Shown here piece by piece: positions 35,412 through 45,237 of a DNA stretch of 64,000 nucleotides. The stretch's first letter is position 1; every line of letters begins with the position of its first letter. A model generated the notes under the pieces. That model saw only the letters and a list, made by a program, of their open reading frames with translations. It was not told the origin of the DNA and ran no database searches. The DNA comes from an uncultured Anderseniella sp. (GTDB lineage Bacteria; Pseudomonadota; Alphaproteobacteria; Rhizobiales; Aestuariivirgaceae): contig CANKYU010000004.1 in the NCBI GenBank assembly GCA_947488295.1, positions 1-64,000 on the forward strand. The letters are read 5' to 3'. The translations under genes and the position numbers were made by a program.

Positions 35412-36599
35412 TTAACCGTGCAAGCGGCTTGCCAGTTCGCCAGCCTTGTTGCGCGCATATGAATCGGCTTGCCACACATCGTCAAGTGTAGACATCGACA
35501 CAATCATGTTTTCACGCTCGGCCAGCTCAATTGTATCGGCCACCAGCCTCGTTATATCAAGAAAACCCAGCTTTTCCTGCAAAAATGCCGCAACGGCGAT
35601 TTCATTGGCGGCATTCAGGATGGTTGTTGCATTGCCCCCCCTGGCCAGCGCCGAGCGAGCCAGGTCAATTGCAGGAAAGCGGTCACTGCCCACAGGTTCA
35701 AATGTCAGACTGCCAATCTGTGCCAGATCGAGCCGCTCAACCGGTGCTGAAATACGATCGGGGTGAGCCATTGCGTAGGCGATAGGCGTACGCATGTCCG
35801 GCATACCCAGCTGGGCAATAACCGAGCCGTCCACATAAGAGACATAGGAATGGATGATCGACTGGGGATGCACCACGACGTCGATCTTCTCCAGGGCGAC
35901 CGGAAAAAGAAAAAACGCTTCAATGAACTCCAGCCCCTTGTTCATCAAGGTCGAGCTGTCGATGGTGATTTTCTGGCCCATCGACCAGTTGGGATGTTTC
36001 AACGCCGATTGCAGCGTAGCGGTTTGCAACTGCTCCATCGACCATGTACGAAACGGACCGCCCGATGCCGTCAGGGTCAGCCGGTCAACGCCGTCCGTAT
36101 TATGTTCCTCGAAACACTGGAACAAAGCCGAGTGCTCACTGTCTACCGGCACGACCGTCGCATTGTGCGCAGCTGCAGCCCGGGTAAACACTTCCGCTCC
36201 GGATACTAGGCATTCCTTGTTTGCAAGCGCAATCGTTGTGCCCTGCTCTACTGCGGCAAGCGTCGGTTTCAGTCCGCTTGCTCCCACAATTGCGCCCATC
36301 ACCATGTCAACAGGACGCGCCGCGGCCTCGATAACGGCATTTTCACCGGCTGCCACCTCAATACCGGATCCCGCCAGTGCGTCCTGCAGGTCGGTCAAAA
36401 GCGCATCATCCGCAGTCACGGCCAGCTTGGCGTCAAACTCACGCGCATCTTTGGCCAGTTGAGCAATATTGCGATTACCCACCAGCGCATCGACCGAAAA
36501 ACGGTCCCGGTGATGGCGAACGATATCGACCGTTGATTGTCCCACTGACCCGGTTGACCCAAGAATACTGAGGGATTTGGTGCCCGATGAATTACCCAT
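35412..36599 (-). CDS. dxr: 1-deoxy-D-xylulose 5-phosphate reductoisomerase
   Basis: The product is 395 residues from MGNSSGTKSLSILGSTG (start 36599); the frame extends to 36734 but upstream residues look unlike the family. The NADPH-binding SILGSTGSVGQST, the substrate-loop VDSEHSALFQC, SGGPFRTWSM and MNKGLEFIEAFFLFP are clear. Dxr makes 2-C-methyl-D-erythritol 4-phosphate, the committed step of the MEP isoprenoid pathway. It is followed by rseP and preceded by cdsA and uppS, so isoprenoid and phospholipid steps are grouped. Confidence 0.96.
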   Translation of the reverse strand: MGNSSGTKSLSILGSTGSVGQSTVDIVRHHRDRFSVDALVGNRNIAQLAKDAREFDAKLAVTADDALLTDLQDALAGSGIEVAAGENAVIEAAARPVDMVMGAIVGASGLKPTLAAVEQGTTIALANKECLVSGAEVFTRAAAAHNATVVPVDSEHSALFQCFEEHNTDGVDRLTLTASGGPFRTWSMEQLQTATLQSALKHPNWSMGQKITIDSSTLMNKGLEFIEAFFLFPVALEKIDVVVHPQSIIHSYVSYVDGSVIAQLGMPDMRTPIAYAMAHPDRISAPVERLDLAQIGSLTFEPVGSDRFPAIDLARSALARGGNATTILNAANEIAVAAFLQEKLGFLDITRLVADTIELAERENMIVSMSTLDDVWQADSYARNKAGELASRLHG

Positions 36600-36654
36600 G
36601 CGTTGAAACTCTAGTCCCGGTTCAATGTAACAAAATTGCTGACGTGGGCACTGC

Positions 36655-37509
36655 TTACCAGACCACAAGGCCGCTGGCCACGGCTTCGTGTCCGCCACGT
36701 GCATATCCGAATGCCGCAGCCGCAACCGCGGCAAAAATCAATCCGTCAACCCGGTCCAGCACCCCCCCGTGGCCCGGTATGATGCGGCCGGAGTCCTTGA
36801 AGCCGAAACGGCGCTTTGCCGCGGATTCGAACAGATCCCCAAGTTGTTCAAGAACCGCCAGTATGCCGCCGATCAGCAATAGCGGCCAGATTTTTGGCAG
36901 GGCTGTGTACCACCCCATCGCGGCGCTCGCGACTATACCGCCGGTGACAGCCCCCGCCAGCCCGGCCCAGGTCTTGTTGGGTGAAATTGACGGCGCCAGT
37001 TTTGGCCCGCCGATCAGCCTTCCGAACACATATGCCAGCGTGTCGGCACTCCAGACCACGGCAAACAGCCACAAAACCGCAAACAGGCCATATTCCGGAG
37101 ATTGCCTGATCAGGATCAGCGCCAGTCCGGGCAACGCGATGTAGGGAATTCCCCACCAGGCCCAGCGCGAACCGGACCTGGTGCGCAGAACTTCGGCGAT
37201 CAGGCTCATGGCCCAGCACGCGGCAATCACCTGGAGCGCAGTGCCAGTCCCGGCGCGCGACACCACCAGAACAGCACCGATTGCCGCCAGCGCATGCAGG
37301 GCAAACTGAAACTGTGACCCGCGGTGCACCATCCGGCACCACTCTGCAGCCATGATGGCGGCGATCATTGCAATGCCCAGCTCGAACCACACACTGCCGG
37401 CCCAGACATCAAGCAGCGCAATTGGTATGAGCACCAGTGCTGCCGCAACCCGCAAGGCGAGTTCACGGCTCACAAAACGCCTGGCGGGTCTGTTGGAAGA
37501 TGGGGTCAT
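36655..37509 (-). CDS. cdsA: Phosphatidate cytidylyltransferase
   Basis: The product is 284 residues with about seven hydrophobic helices. The C-terminal signature KDSGRIIPGHGGVLDRVD is the CDP-diglyceride synthase motif, preceded by SPNKTWAGLAGAVTGG. It makes CDP-diacylglycerol for phospholipid synthesis in the inner membrane. It stands 63 bases after uppS and 55 before dxr, in the same direction. Confidence 0.93.
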   Translation of the reverse strand: MTPSSNRPARRFVSRELALRVAAALVLIPIALLDVWAGSVWFELGIAMIAAIMAAEWCRMVHRGSQFQFALHALAAIGAVLVVSRAGTGTALQVIAACWAMSLIAEVLRTRSGSRWAWWGIPYIALPGLALILIRQSPEYGLFAVLWLFAVVWSADTLAYVFGRLIGGPKLAPSISPNKTWAGLAGAVTGGIVASAAMGWYTALPKIWPLLLIGGILAVLEQLGDLFESAAKRRFGFKDSGRIIPGHGGVLDRVDGLIFAAVAAAAFGYARGGHEAVASGLVVW

Positions 37510-37572
37510 CTGTCACTGCACTCAAGGTCAGATCGGAACAATCCGTATCCAGCGATCGGTATTCGACTGATG

Positions 37573-38370
37573 TCAGGCCAGCGCGGCAGCATTGACACAT
37601 CCGCCATAGCGGCGTTGACGATGGGAGAACTCGGCAATGGCGCGCTTGTAGGTTTCAGCATCAAAATCGGGCCAATGCTCATCAACAAACACCAGTTCGG
37701 TGTAAGCCATTTGCCACAAAAGATAATTGGAGATGCGCTTTTCACCGCTGGTGCGGATCAGCATGTCAGGCTCAGGTACATCGGGCACGTACATGTGGGC
37801 TGCAAAACATGCTTCATCAATCTCGTCCGGAGACATCTCTCCGCGCGCAACCTTCTCGGCGATTGCCCGCGCCGTGCGGGCGATCTCCGTGCGCCCGCCA
37901 TAGTTGAACGCGACCACCAGATTGAGTGTGTTGTTCAGGGCCGTGATCTTCTCGCATTCCTCAATCATCGCGACCACGTCATCATCAAGCCGGTCGCGTT
38001 CGCCAATCACTCGAATACGCACACCTGCGGCATGCAGTTCCGCCACATCCTGGCGGATAAACCGCCGCAGAAGGGAGAACAGATAGGTAATTTCAGCCTT
38101 GGGGCGGCGCCAGTTCTCCGATGAAAACGAGAACACCGTCAGGTACTCGGTGCCCTGCTCTATCGCAGCACGCACCAGCCGCCGGACGGCATCCACGCCA
38201 TGACGATGGCCTTCGGTCCGAGGCAGGGACCGCTGCGTGGCCCAGCGGCCATTGCCATCCATGATAATCGCGACATGACGCGGATCGGCTCCTGCCGACG
38301 GGCCTTCAGTTGCCTGGCGGGGGGTAACCACATGGTCCAGCACAGCTTTTTCCTGCATCAAAGTCTTCAC
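37573..38370 (-). CDS. uppS: Undecaprenyl diphosphate synthase
   Basis: The product is 265 residues. HVAIIMDGNGRWATQRSLP carries the catalytic Asp, FSFSSENWRRP is next, and LIRTSGEKRISNYLLWQ near residue 205 closes the cis-prenyltransferase signature. It makes the C55 carrier for peptidoglycan and polysaccharide synthesis. The first 25 residues are poorly conserved, so the start might be later. It precedes cdsA. Confidence 0.94.
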   Translation of the reverse strand: MKTLMQEKAVLDHVVTPRQATEGPSAGADPRHVAIIMDGNGRWATQRSLPRTEGHRHGVDAVRRLVRAAIEQGTEYLTVFSFSSENWRRPKAEITYLFSLLRRFIRQDVAELHAAGVRIRVIGERDRLDDDVVAMIEECEKITALNNTLNLVVAFNYGGRTEIARTARAIAEKVARGEMSPDEIDEACFAAHMYVPDVPEPDMLIRTSGEKRISNYLLWQMAYTELVFVDEHWPDFDAETYKRAIAEFSHRQRRYGGCVNAAALA

Positions 38371-38410
38371 TCGATTTGCCCCTCGATCAGGATCGTTCGT
38401 GTCTGGCTAC

Positions 38411-38490
38411 ACCAAAATCCATAAACCTGATCACTTCCAAAGCGTTAGACCAACTCAATGAGTTTCATGAACTCGTTCTACTCTAGTCTT
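38411..38490 (-). repeat. Intergenic palindromic repeat, copy 1
   Basis: On the minus strand it reads GTTGGTCTAACGCTTTGGAA followed by GTGATCAGGTTTATG, which aligns with copies at 53153, 58880 and 39946. It lies between frr and uppS, upstream of the uppS start. Confidence 0.55.
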
Positions 38491-38521
38491 TCCTGCCCCA
38501 TGTGCAACGCGCAAGCGCAGC

Positions 38522-39082
38522 TTATACCTGCATGATCTCAGCATCTTTGTGATTCAGCAAATCATCAACGGTCTTGATGAGTTCATCCGTCAGGGACTGA
38601 ACCTGCTCGGACTGCTGATGATGTTCATCTTCTGAAATGTCGCCGTCTTTTTCCATCTGCTTCAGTGTGTCCATGCCGTCACGCCTTACATTGCGCACCG
38701 ATACACGGGCCTTTTCAGCATACGAATGAGCGACCTTGGTCAAGTCGCGCCGTCGATCTTCGGTAAGTTCGGGAACAGGGATGCGGATAACCGCACCTTC
38801 CGCCATCGGATTGAGCCCGAGGCCGGAATTGCGGATGGCCTTGTCAACTGCAGGAGCCAGGGTCTCGTCCCACACCTGTACCGACAACATGCGAGGCTCA
38901 GGCACGGATACCGTGCCAACCTGGTTCAACGGCATGACGGAGCCATAGGCTTCAACCGTTACCGGTTCCAGCAGCGCGGCAGACGCTCTGCCTGTACGCA
39001 ATCCGGAAAACTCCGTTTTCAGGGCATCAACCGCACCGTCCATTCGACGGCGCAGGTCTTGTAAATCAATCGTGGTGCTCAT
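38522..39082 (-). CDS. frr: Ribosome recycling factor
   Basis: The product is 186 residues, the standard size. It contains [40 protein letters not shown] and [19 protein letters not shown] [16 protein letters not shown], all typical. Frr splits post-termination ribosomes together with EF-G. It follows pyrH by 63 bases in the tsf-pyrH-frr order conserved in most bacteria. Confidence 0.96.
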   Translation of the reverse strand: MSTTIDLQDLRRRMDGAVDALKTEFSGLRTGRASAALLEPVTVEAYGSVMPLNQVGTVSVPEPRMLSVQVWDETLAPAVDKAIRNSGLGLNPMAEGAVIRIPVPELTEDRRRDLTKVAHSYAEKARVSVRNVRRDGMDTLKQMEKDGDISEDEHHQQSEQVQSLTDELIKTVDDLLNHKDAEIMQV

Positions 39083-39145
39083 CGCTCAATCTCTTTGCAG
39101 TCGAATTGGCAGGGCCTGGTATTCCAGCCCGTCAATACGCTCGTT

Positions 39146-39865
39146 TCAAACAGTCACCTCAGTGAAGGTGCCGTCACCATTCAACACCTTGTTGAACTCT
39201 CCACTCTGGCGAATGGAGAACACGAATACCGGAATTGCGTTGTCGCGCGCAAGGGCTATGGCCGCACCATCCATAACCCGCAGATTGCGGGCGAGCATTT
39301 CATCATAGGTCAGCGTTTCAAAACGCTGTGCATTCTGATCGGCCTTCGGATCCGCAGAATAGACGCCGTCAACGCTTGTCCCTTTGAAAAAGGCATCGCA
39401 TTTCAACTCTGCCGCACGCAGTGCCGCGGCGGTGTCGGTTGTAAAGAACGGGTTGCCTGTGCCGGCCGCGCACAACACCACCTTGCCCTTGTTGAGATGC
39501 GACAACGCCCTGGCTCTGGTAAATGATTCACACACCGTCGGCATGTGGATCGCAGACATGGCGCGTGCATCAACACCCTTGGAAATCAGCACATCCTGCA
39601 TCGCCAGGGCGTTCATGACGGTTGCCAGCATGCCCATCTGGTCTGCATTGGCACGATCCATGCCCGAAGCGGCACCTGCGACGCCGCGGAATATGTTACC
39701 GCCGCCAATCACCAGCGCAACCTGCACACCATCCCTGACCGCCTGCACCACCTCGTCGGCAATGCGCCCTGCCATATCGAGATCGATACCGAATTGCTTG
39801 GCGCCCATGAGCGCCTCGCCCGACACCTTGAGCAGGATCCTGGAAAAAGGAGGTTCGGTTCCCAT
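39146..39865 (-). CDS. pyrH: Uridylate kinase
   Basis: The product is 239 residues. The amino-acid-kinase fold is seen in [41 protein letters not shown] and [15 protein letters not shown]. It phosphorylates UMP to UDP, is usually hexameric and is allosterically controlled by GTP and UTP. It is separated from the upstream tsf gene by an intrinsic terminator. Confidence 0.96.
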   Translation of the reverse strand: MGTEPPFSRILLKVSGEALMGAKQFGIDLDMAGRIADEVVQAVRDGVQVALVIGGGNIFRGVAGAASGMDRANADQMGMLATVMNALAMQDVLISKGVDARAMSAIHMPTVCESFTRARALSHLNKGKVVLCAAGTGNPFFTTDTAAALRAAELKCDAFFKGTSVDGVYSADPKADQNAQRFETLTYDEMLARNLRVMDGAAIALARDNAIPVFVFSIRQSGEFNKVLNGDGTFTEVTV

Positions 39866-39879
39866 GCTGCAACTTCCTC

Positions 39880-39912
39880 AAAAGAAACGGAGCCTGCCTG
39901 CGCAAGCTCCGT
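39880..39912 (-). terminator. Intrinsic terminator between tsf and pyrH
   Basis: On the minus strand ACGGAGC and GCTCCGT (39887-39893 and 39906-39912, loop of 12) form a stem followed by TTCTTTT. It lies about 110 bases past the tsf stop and just upstream of pyrH, so rpsB-tsf may form its own transcript. Confidence 0.65.
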
Positions 39913-39945
39913 CTGTTGTCTTTCAAATTGCCGATTCGCGCCAGA

Positions 39946-40020
39946 GCCACACGGGTTCACAAAAACCCACAAAGTTGCAATAACACGCTGGAAACCAACG
40001 TGATCCGGTCACGTTATCGC
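39946..40020 (+). repeat. Intergenic palindromic repeat, decayed copy
   Basis: GGGTTCACAAAAACCCACAA then AGTTGCAATAACACGCTGG and GTGATCCGG follow the order of the better copy at 53161-53212 with several changes. It lies between the pyrH-side terminator and the tsf stop. Confidence 0.4.
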
Positions 40021-40024
40021 GATG

Positions 40025-40954
40025 TCAATCGCCGCCGGCGGCCTTGGCAACTTCTGCCGCAAAGTCGTCGGCTTCCTTTTCAATGCCCTCACCAAGCTGA
40101 AGACGGACAAAACCGGCAATCTTCATATCACCGCCGGCTTCCTTGCCTGCTTCTTCAGCAGCCTTGGCGACCGACAGATCAGGGTTGATCACAAATGCCT
40201 GGCTCAACAGCACCGATTCCTCGTAGAACTTGCGAATACGGCCTTCAACCATCTTCTCGATGATGTTGTCCGGCTTGCCGCTTTCGCGGGCCTGCTCCGT
40301 AAACACTGCGCGCTCACGCTCGACAATGTCTGCATCGATTTCTTCCGGCGTCAGCGCAAGCGGAGCGGCAGCAGCCACATGCATGGCCACCTGTTTGCCG
40401 AATGCCTCGGCCGCAGCCTTGTCGGCAGCGGTTTCAACAGCAACCAGCACGCCGATCTTGCCGACGCCAGGCGCCACCTGATTGTGGACGTAGGATGCAA
40501 CAACGCCGTTTTCGACGCTCACCGAAGCTGTACGGCGCAGCGACATGTTTTCACCGATCGTACCGACCAGTTCGGTGATCTTTTCCGAAACACTCTTGCC
40601 TGCACCGGGAAACTCGGCGCTGTTGAGCTTGTCGACATCGCCACCGGCGGCAGGCGCCAGGGAAGAAACAGTTGTCACAAGGCCCTGGAATTCAGGATTG
40701 CGAGCCACGAAGTCGGTTTCCGAGTTGACTTCAACGGCGGCACCAACGGTTCCATCAACGCTGACACCGACAAGTCCCTCCGCAGCAACGCGGGAGGCCT
40801 TCTTGGCAGCCTTGGACAGTCCCTTGGCCCGCAGCCAGTCGATGGCCGCTTCCATGTCGCCGTCAGCCTCTGTCAGGGCGTTCTTGCAGTCCATCATGCC
40901 TGCGCCGGTCGCTTCGCGCAGTTCTTTCACCATCGCAGCAGTAATCTGTGCCAT
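40025..40954 (-). CDS. tsf: Translation elongation factor Ts
   Basis: The product is 309 residues from [19 protein letters not shown]; a longer frame to 41041 is not conserved. Motifs are the [19 protein letters not shown] region that contacts EF-Tu and [15 protein letters not shown]-Ts exchanges GDP for GTP on EF-Tu. It follows rpsB by about 100 bases. Confidence 0.96.
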   Translation of the reverse strand: MAQITAAMVKELREATGAGMMDCKNALTEADGDMEAAIDWLRAKGLSKAAKKASRVAAEGLVGVSVDGTVGAAVEVNSETDFVARNPEFQGLVTTVSSLAPAAGGDVDKLNSAEFPGAGKSVSEKITELVGTIGENMSLRRTASVSVENGVVASYVHNQVAPGVGKIGVLVAVETAADKAAAEAFGKQVAMHVAAAAPLALTPEEIDADIVERERAVFTEQARESGKPDNIIEKMVEGRIRKFYEESVLLSQAFVINPDLSVAKAAEEAGKEAGGDMKIAGFVRLQLGEGIEKEADDFAAEVAKAAGGD

Positions 40955-41052
40955 GACAATACCTTTCAGTTGTTCGTTACAGCTCCATCTGAAGCCAGTA
41001 TGTGCGAATGTGACGTCCACATCACAAAGTGCGGACGTCATTTGAAACGCGT

Positions 41053-42114
41053 TCAGCCCGCAAGCATGCCTTTGGCCTGCCCGATCCAGTCTTCACGGTC
41101 AATGCGGCCCTTGAAATTGAGCTTCTCGTCAATGTCCGCCACCTGTTCAGGCGTCAGAGCAGCGATCTGCGACAGAGTTGTAAACCCAAGCTCTGCCAGC
41201 TTGCCGCTGAGAACAGGACCTACACCCGATATCCGCGACAGATCATCAGCCTCGGCCGCGGCAGGGGCAGCCGGAGCAGCTTCTGCAGGCGCAGCTTCGA
41301 CAGCGGGAGCAGCCTCGGCCGGTGCAGCTTCGGCCGGTGCCGGTTCAGCGGCAGGCGCCGGTTCGGCAATCGCCATTTCCGCAGCAGGCTCTTCAGCGGC
41401 GCCAAGATCAATGCCGGCACCGGCTGCACTTTCGGAAATACCGTCAATGGCAGCCCGCGCAACCAGATCGCAGTACAGCGCAATGGCGCGTCCTGCGTCA
41501 TCATTGCCGGGGATCGGGAAGTCGATGCCGGCAGGGTCGCTGTTTGAATCAAGCACCGCAATCACCGGAATGCCCAAGCGATTGGCTTCCTTGATGGCGA
41601 TTGCCTCCTTGTTGGTGTCGATGACGAACAGGATGTTCGGCACACCGCCCATATCCTTGATACCGCCCAGCGCAAGCTCAAGCTTGTTGCGTTCGCGGGT
41701 CAGCGTCAGCTGTTCGCGCTTGGTAAAGCCCTGTGCGCCGCCGTCGAACAGTTCTTCCAGTTCACGCAGGCGCTTGATCGAATTGGAAATGGTCTTCCAG
41801 TTCGTCATGGTGCCGCCGAGCCAGCGGGAATTGATGAAGTACTGTGCCGAACGCCGGGCCGCATCAGCTATCTGCTCCTGCGCCTGGCGCTTGGTACCGA
41901 CGAACAACAGCCGACCGCCGCCTGCAACCGTATCACGCACAGCCAGCAGTGCCTGGTGCAGAAGCGGCACGGTCTGTGACAGATCCATCACGTGAATGCC
42001 GTTGCGGGCACCATAGATGTATGAACCCATCTTGGGGTTCCAGCGGTGTGTTTGGTGTCCGAAGTGGACGCCAGCTTCAAGCAGCTGGCGCATAGAATAA
42101 TCAGGCAAAGCCAT
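41053..42114 (-). CDS. rpsB: Ribosomal protein S2 with a C-terminal helix-hairpin-helix extension
   Basis: The product is 353 residues from [20 protein letters not shown]. The S2 core spans residues 1-230 ([35 protein letters not shown]). A linker of about 60 residues, almost only Ala, Pro and Glu with repeats of EAAPA, follows. Residues 291-353 form a helix-hairpin-helix-like domain ([20 protein letters not shown], then [14 protein letters not shown]). Usual S2 is about 240-260 residues. Similar extensions occur on ribosomal protein L21 and others in some Alphaproteobacteria. The extension probably binds nucleic acid or stabilises contacts; its function is not known. Confidence 0.95.
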   Translation of the reverse strand: MALPDYSMRQLLEAGVHFGHQTHRWNPKMGSYIYGARNGIHVMDLSQTVPLLHQALLAVRDTVAGGGRLLFVGTKRQAQEQIADAARRSAQYFINSRWLGGTMTNWKTISNSIKRLRELEELFDGGAQGFTKREQLTLTRERNKLELALGGIKDMGGVPNILFVIDTNKEAIAIKEANRLGIPVIAVLDSNSDPAGIDFPIPGNDDAGRAIALYCDLVARAAIDGISESAAGAGIDLGAAEEPAAEMAIAEPAPAAEPAPAEAAPAEAAPAVEAAPAEAAPAAPAAAEADDLSRISGVGPVLSGKLAELGFTTLSQIAALTPEQVADIDEKLNFKGRIDREDWIGQAKGMLAG

Positions 42115-42343
42115 GTGCCATGTTCCTTTTCCGGTTGTTCCTCCGTGACAGAAAGTGACCGCTTGACCGGCACCGGATGGTGCTGCCTCTATGTGGCGGG
42201 AAACCCCGCGTGAGACAGACCGCTCTGACACGTGTGAATTATTCGCTGAAAGACCATCTCCCGGCGAACGGGCGGCTTATAGGGCGCATTTGGTTGCGAT
42301 GCAAGCCCTTGCGCGCACTGCACGCCACTCTATGGTGGCGCGC

Positions 42344-42508
42344 ATGACAAAGCTCATCGCGCTCTTCATGGCCATGCTGGCCCTGATCCAGTTCATCAAG
42401 CCGCTCGGCCTGCCCGGTCTCAAGCGCCGTCAGGATGCCTGGAAACTGGCCGTGGCCGGTGTTGGCCTGATGTTTCTGTTTATTCTGCTGACCGCCGGAT
42501 TCAAGTAG
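42344..42508 (+). CDS. Small membrane protein
   Basis: The 54-residue product starts MTKLIALFMAMLALIQFIKP and has two hydrophobic segments separated by a basic loop (GLKRRQDAW), so a two-helix inner-membrane hairpin is likely. It runs divergently from rpsB, and its stop overlaps the end of the DUF2339 gene by eight bases. No family is recognised with certainty. Confidence 0.5.
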   Translation: MTKLIALFMAMLALIQFIKPLGLPGLKRRQDAWKLAVAGVGLMFLFILLTAGFK

Positions 42509-45212
42509 CCGGCTGATCTGCAGGCCGGTGCACGAAACGCTGGTAGATGAAGCCGATGCCCACCAGGCACAAGCCCAGCCCGAGGAACGAGGCCACCCTC
42601 AAAAGCCCTTCAAGATCCGACAGATCGACCAGGAACACTTTCAGCACCACCAGCACCAGCACTGCCAGTGCCGCATAGCGCAGTTGCGCGACACGTGCGG
42701 TAATCCCGGCAGCGAGCAAGGCCAGCGCGAACAGCAGCCACACGGCGGAGTAGGTATAGTTTTCCGGGGTGGACATGAAGGTTGAATCAAGGTTGTCGGG
42801 TGCATGGAAGAAGCGGCGTATTTCCATTGACAGCCATACCAGCACAAGCCCCAGACTGGCCGGCGGCCATATGGTGCGCCATAGCGGCAACGTCGAGTGA
42901 TTTCTCAACACATATCCGATCAATGCAATCAGCACACCCGGCAGCAGATAGGCCGGTGTCAGGGCATTGACCAGAGGCCAGTTGCCCACCATCTCCCGAT
43001 CAAGTACCGGGTTCAGACCCAGCAGCGGCCCGACAATGAGAACAGCACAGGCAAGCGCTGTCAGTATCCGCCCTGCCCACAAGTCGATAAAGCCACCGTG
43101 CACAGACCAGCGGCGCCAGCACGCTGCCGCACTCACCAGCCAGCTCGTGATATGCAGACCGGCTTCCAGAAGGCCTACCCGTTCAGCCCCCAGCGATCCG
43201 GCCACCACAACCCGGATCAATGCGGACACGAACATTGTAACAAGCGCAATCCGCCCGCCTTCGAGTACTTTCGACAGCAGGTCCCGGGTCTCATCTTTGC
43301 CGAACTGCAGCCAGGCCAGATGGAACATCACCAGGGGCAAGCCGTACCCGTAAATCACCCAGTACCGGCCCAGCCAATGGTTGTCGGCATAGTCCAGCAC
43401 ATTCAGGTTCAATCCCAGGCGCGCCAGGACCGCAAGCGCGATCAGCATGGCGGGCCAGCGCAACTGCGGTAGCGCCAGCGACCGGGAGATATATCCGGTT
43501 GCAGCCAGCAGAGCCGCCAGCGAGGCCGACAACCAGGCATCACGCAAGATGAAGCTCAGCGCCATGGCGATGCTGGCACACGCCGCCATGGCGTAGATGC
43601 CAAGCGCCAGCCGCGGCGGTTCGTCGGCAGCGACACTGCGCAGTCGTGAACCCAGGAAAACGAACACGACGGCAAGCCCCAGCGCGGCAAAGGCCCATTT
43701 CTGGCTGGGTTCCAGTGAGCGCAGCGTCGCATACGCCGCAATCATCAGTCCGATCGGTACCAGGCAACCAAAGGTGGCCCACAGCCACGGCCGCACCGAG
43801 CGCCACAACAATAGATATCCCGCGGCCAGCGCCGCACCACCGAACAGGGCGCTGTACTTCAGGTAGGCGCCCGCTTCTGCTGACGGTTCCGGGCCCCAGG
43901 CGATCTCGCCCGGCACCAGCCAGCCGTCAATCCAGCCTTCGACATGCAGCCTGCCGCCCCATTCTGCAAAACCAAGCAGGACGCCAAGACCGACGATCAG
44001 CGTCAGGAAATCAAACCGCTGCGCGCGGATGGCGGCAACACATGCTGCTACCGCAAACAGACCCAACGCAATCAGCGACCCATTGCCGTATCCGTCGCGC
44101 ATCAGCAGCACCAGCAACAACAGCATGGCAACTGTCCCGGCTATTGCCGCAGCGACTTGCAATATGTCCTTCGGCCACATCGGCGGATGCCAGATGGCAG
44201 GCTGATCATCGCGCGACGCCACACTGCCTGCAAACGCAAAGCCAGTGCCGATCAGCGCGGAAAACAGTCCAAGGGTCAGACCATCACCGGTCGCAAAGAA
44301 CGAGTTTGCCCATAACATGACCCAGCCGCTGGCAAGAACCGTCGCCGACACCGCCAGCCACAAGGCGGACCGCCACGTCATGACAGCGCAAACCGCAGCA
44401 AACAACAAGCCGAGATAGGAAAACAGTCCCGGCGCGAAAGGATCCGCACTGCCGATCAACACCGGCAATACAAAACCACCCAACAAACCAACAATCGCAA
44501 CAAGTGGCCCCTGCACCACCGACAATGCAAACGCGGCAAGAGCCGTAGCGGCCAGTGCGGCGAAAGTCACCGTTGGTCCGATAAATCCGTAAAGCGCATT
44601 GGCGGCATATACGCTGGCAAACACGGCCGCCAAACCACCCGCCGTCAGCGCCTGCGGCACATAATCCGGTTTCAGGGCGGCAAATCGCTTCTGCGACGGC
44701 TTGCGCCTGAGCCATTCACCGGCAACTGCAAGGCCGGTCCCGCACACCAGACCCAATATGATGCGGATACCTGGGCCCAGCAATCCGGCGTCGGACATGT
44801 ACTTGACCAGGAACAGACCTGCCAGGCCAATGGCCACGGCGCCGATCCAGATGAACCAGGTTCCGGCAAGGTTTTCCTCGAGGCTCGAACGGGCGGCTTG
44901 CGCAGCCGGCTCGGCTGTTACCGGCTCACTCTCATTTGCATTGCCCGCCGCCATCGTGGTCGCCGCAGCGAAGTCTTCTTCCGGTGACGGTTCAGCCTCA
45001 GGTTCACCCGGTGGTGACGCGGTTTCGGCTTCGGGCAACGTATCCGGTGCAGCGGGCTGCAGCCCTGATGTGCGCAGCAGGTCTACCTCGTTGCGCAGCT
45101 TGAACAGTTCGCGTGAAACCCGCTCGGCCTTGTTCATGGCCACGATGGCCAGAATGATCGGAATGGCGAAGATTCCGATTACCAGAAATGCGATCCAGAC
45201 CAGCTCTTCCAT
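42501..45212 (-). CDS. DUF2339 multi-helix membrane protein
   Basis: The product is 903 residues. It opens with one helix (MEELVWIAFLVIGIFAIPII) and a short coiled part (NKAERVSRELFKLRNEVDLL), then a long Pro/Glu/Ala-rich region to about residue 115. After that come about 24 or more hydrophobic segments (for example GTWFIWIGAVAIGLAGLFLV). This is the DUF2339 layout. The function is unknown; it is a common inner-membrane protein of Alphaproteobacteria. It is followed upstream by dnaE, 25 bases away. Confidence 0.85.
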   Translation of the reverse strand: MEELVWIAFLVIGIFAIPIILAIVAMNKAERVSRELFKLRNEVDLLRTSGLQPAAPDTLPEAETASPPGEPEAEPSPEEDFAAATTMAAGNANESEPVTAEPAAQAARSSLEENLAGTWFIWIGAVAIGLAGLFLVKYMSDAGLLGPGIRIILGLVCGTGLAVAGEWLRRKPSQKRFAALKPDYVPQALTAGGLAAVFASVYAANALYGFIGPTVTFAALAATALAAFALSVVQGPLVAIVGLLGGFVLPVLIGSADPFAPGLFSYLGLLFAAVCAVMTWRSALWLAVSATVLASGWVMLWANSFFATGDGLTLGLFSALIGTGFAFAGSVASRDDQPAIWHPPMWPKDILQVAAAIAGTVAMLLLLVLLMRDGYGNGSLIALGLFAVAACVAAIRAQRFDFLTLIVGLGVLLGFAEWGGRLHVEGWIDGWLVPGEIAWGPEPSAEAGAYLKYSALFGGAALAAGYLLLWRSVRPWLWATFGCLVPIGLMIAAYATLRSLEPSQKWAFAALGLAVVFVFLGSRLRSVAADEPPRLALGIYAMAACASIAMALSFILRDAWLSASLAALLAATGYISRSLALPQLRWPAMLIALAVLARLGLNLNVLDYADNHWLGRYWVIYGYGLPLVMFHLAWLQFGKDETRDLLSKVLEGGRIALVTMFVSALIRVVVAGSLGAERVGLLEAGLHITSWLVSAAACWRRWSVHGGFIDLWAGRILTALACAVLIVGPLLGLNPVLDREMVGNWPLVNALTPAYLLPGVLIALIGYVLRNHSTLPLWRTIWPPASLGLVLVWLSMEIRRFFHAPDNLDSTFMSTPENYTYSAVWLLFALALLAAGITARVAQLRYAALAVLVLVVLKVFLVDLSDLEGLLRVASFLGLGLCLVGIGFIYQRFVHRPADQPAT

Positions 45213-45237
45213 GGCTCAGGCGCTCCAGTTACAGCAG

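Noticed and set aside
40022..41995. A 657-codon plus-strand frame opposite tsf and rpsB
   Set aside because: It is antisense to two certain genes, and its Ala/Gly/Ser runs mirror the Ala/Pro/Glu linker of S2. No family match is visible.
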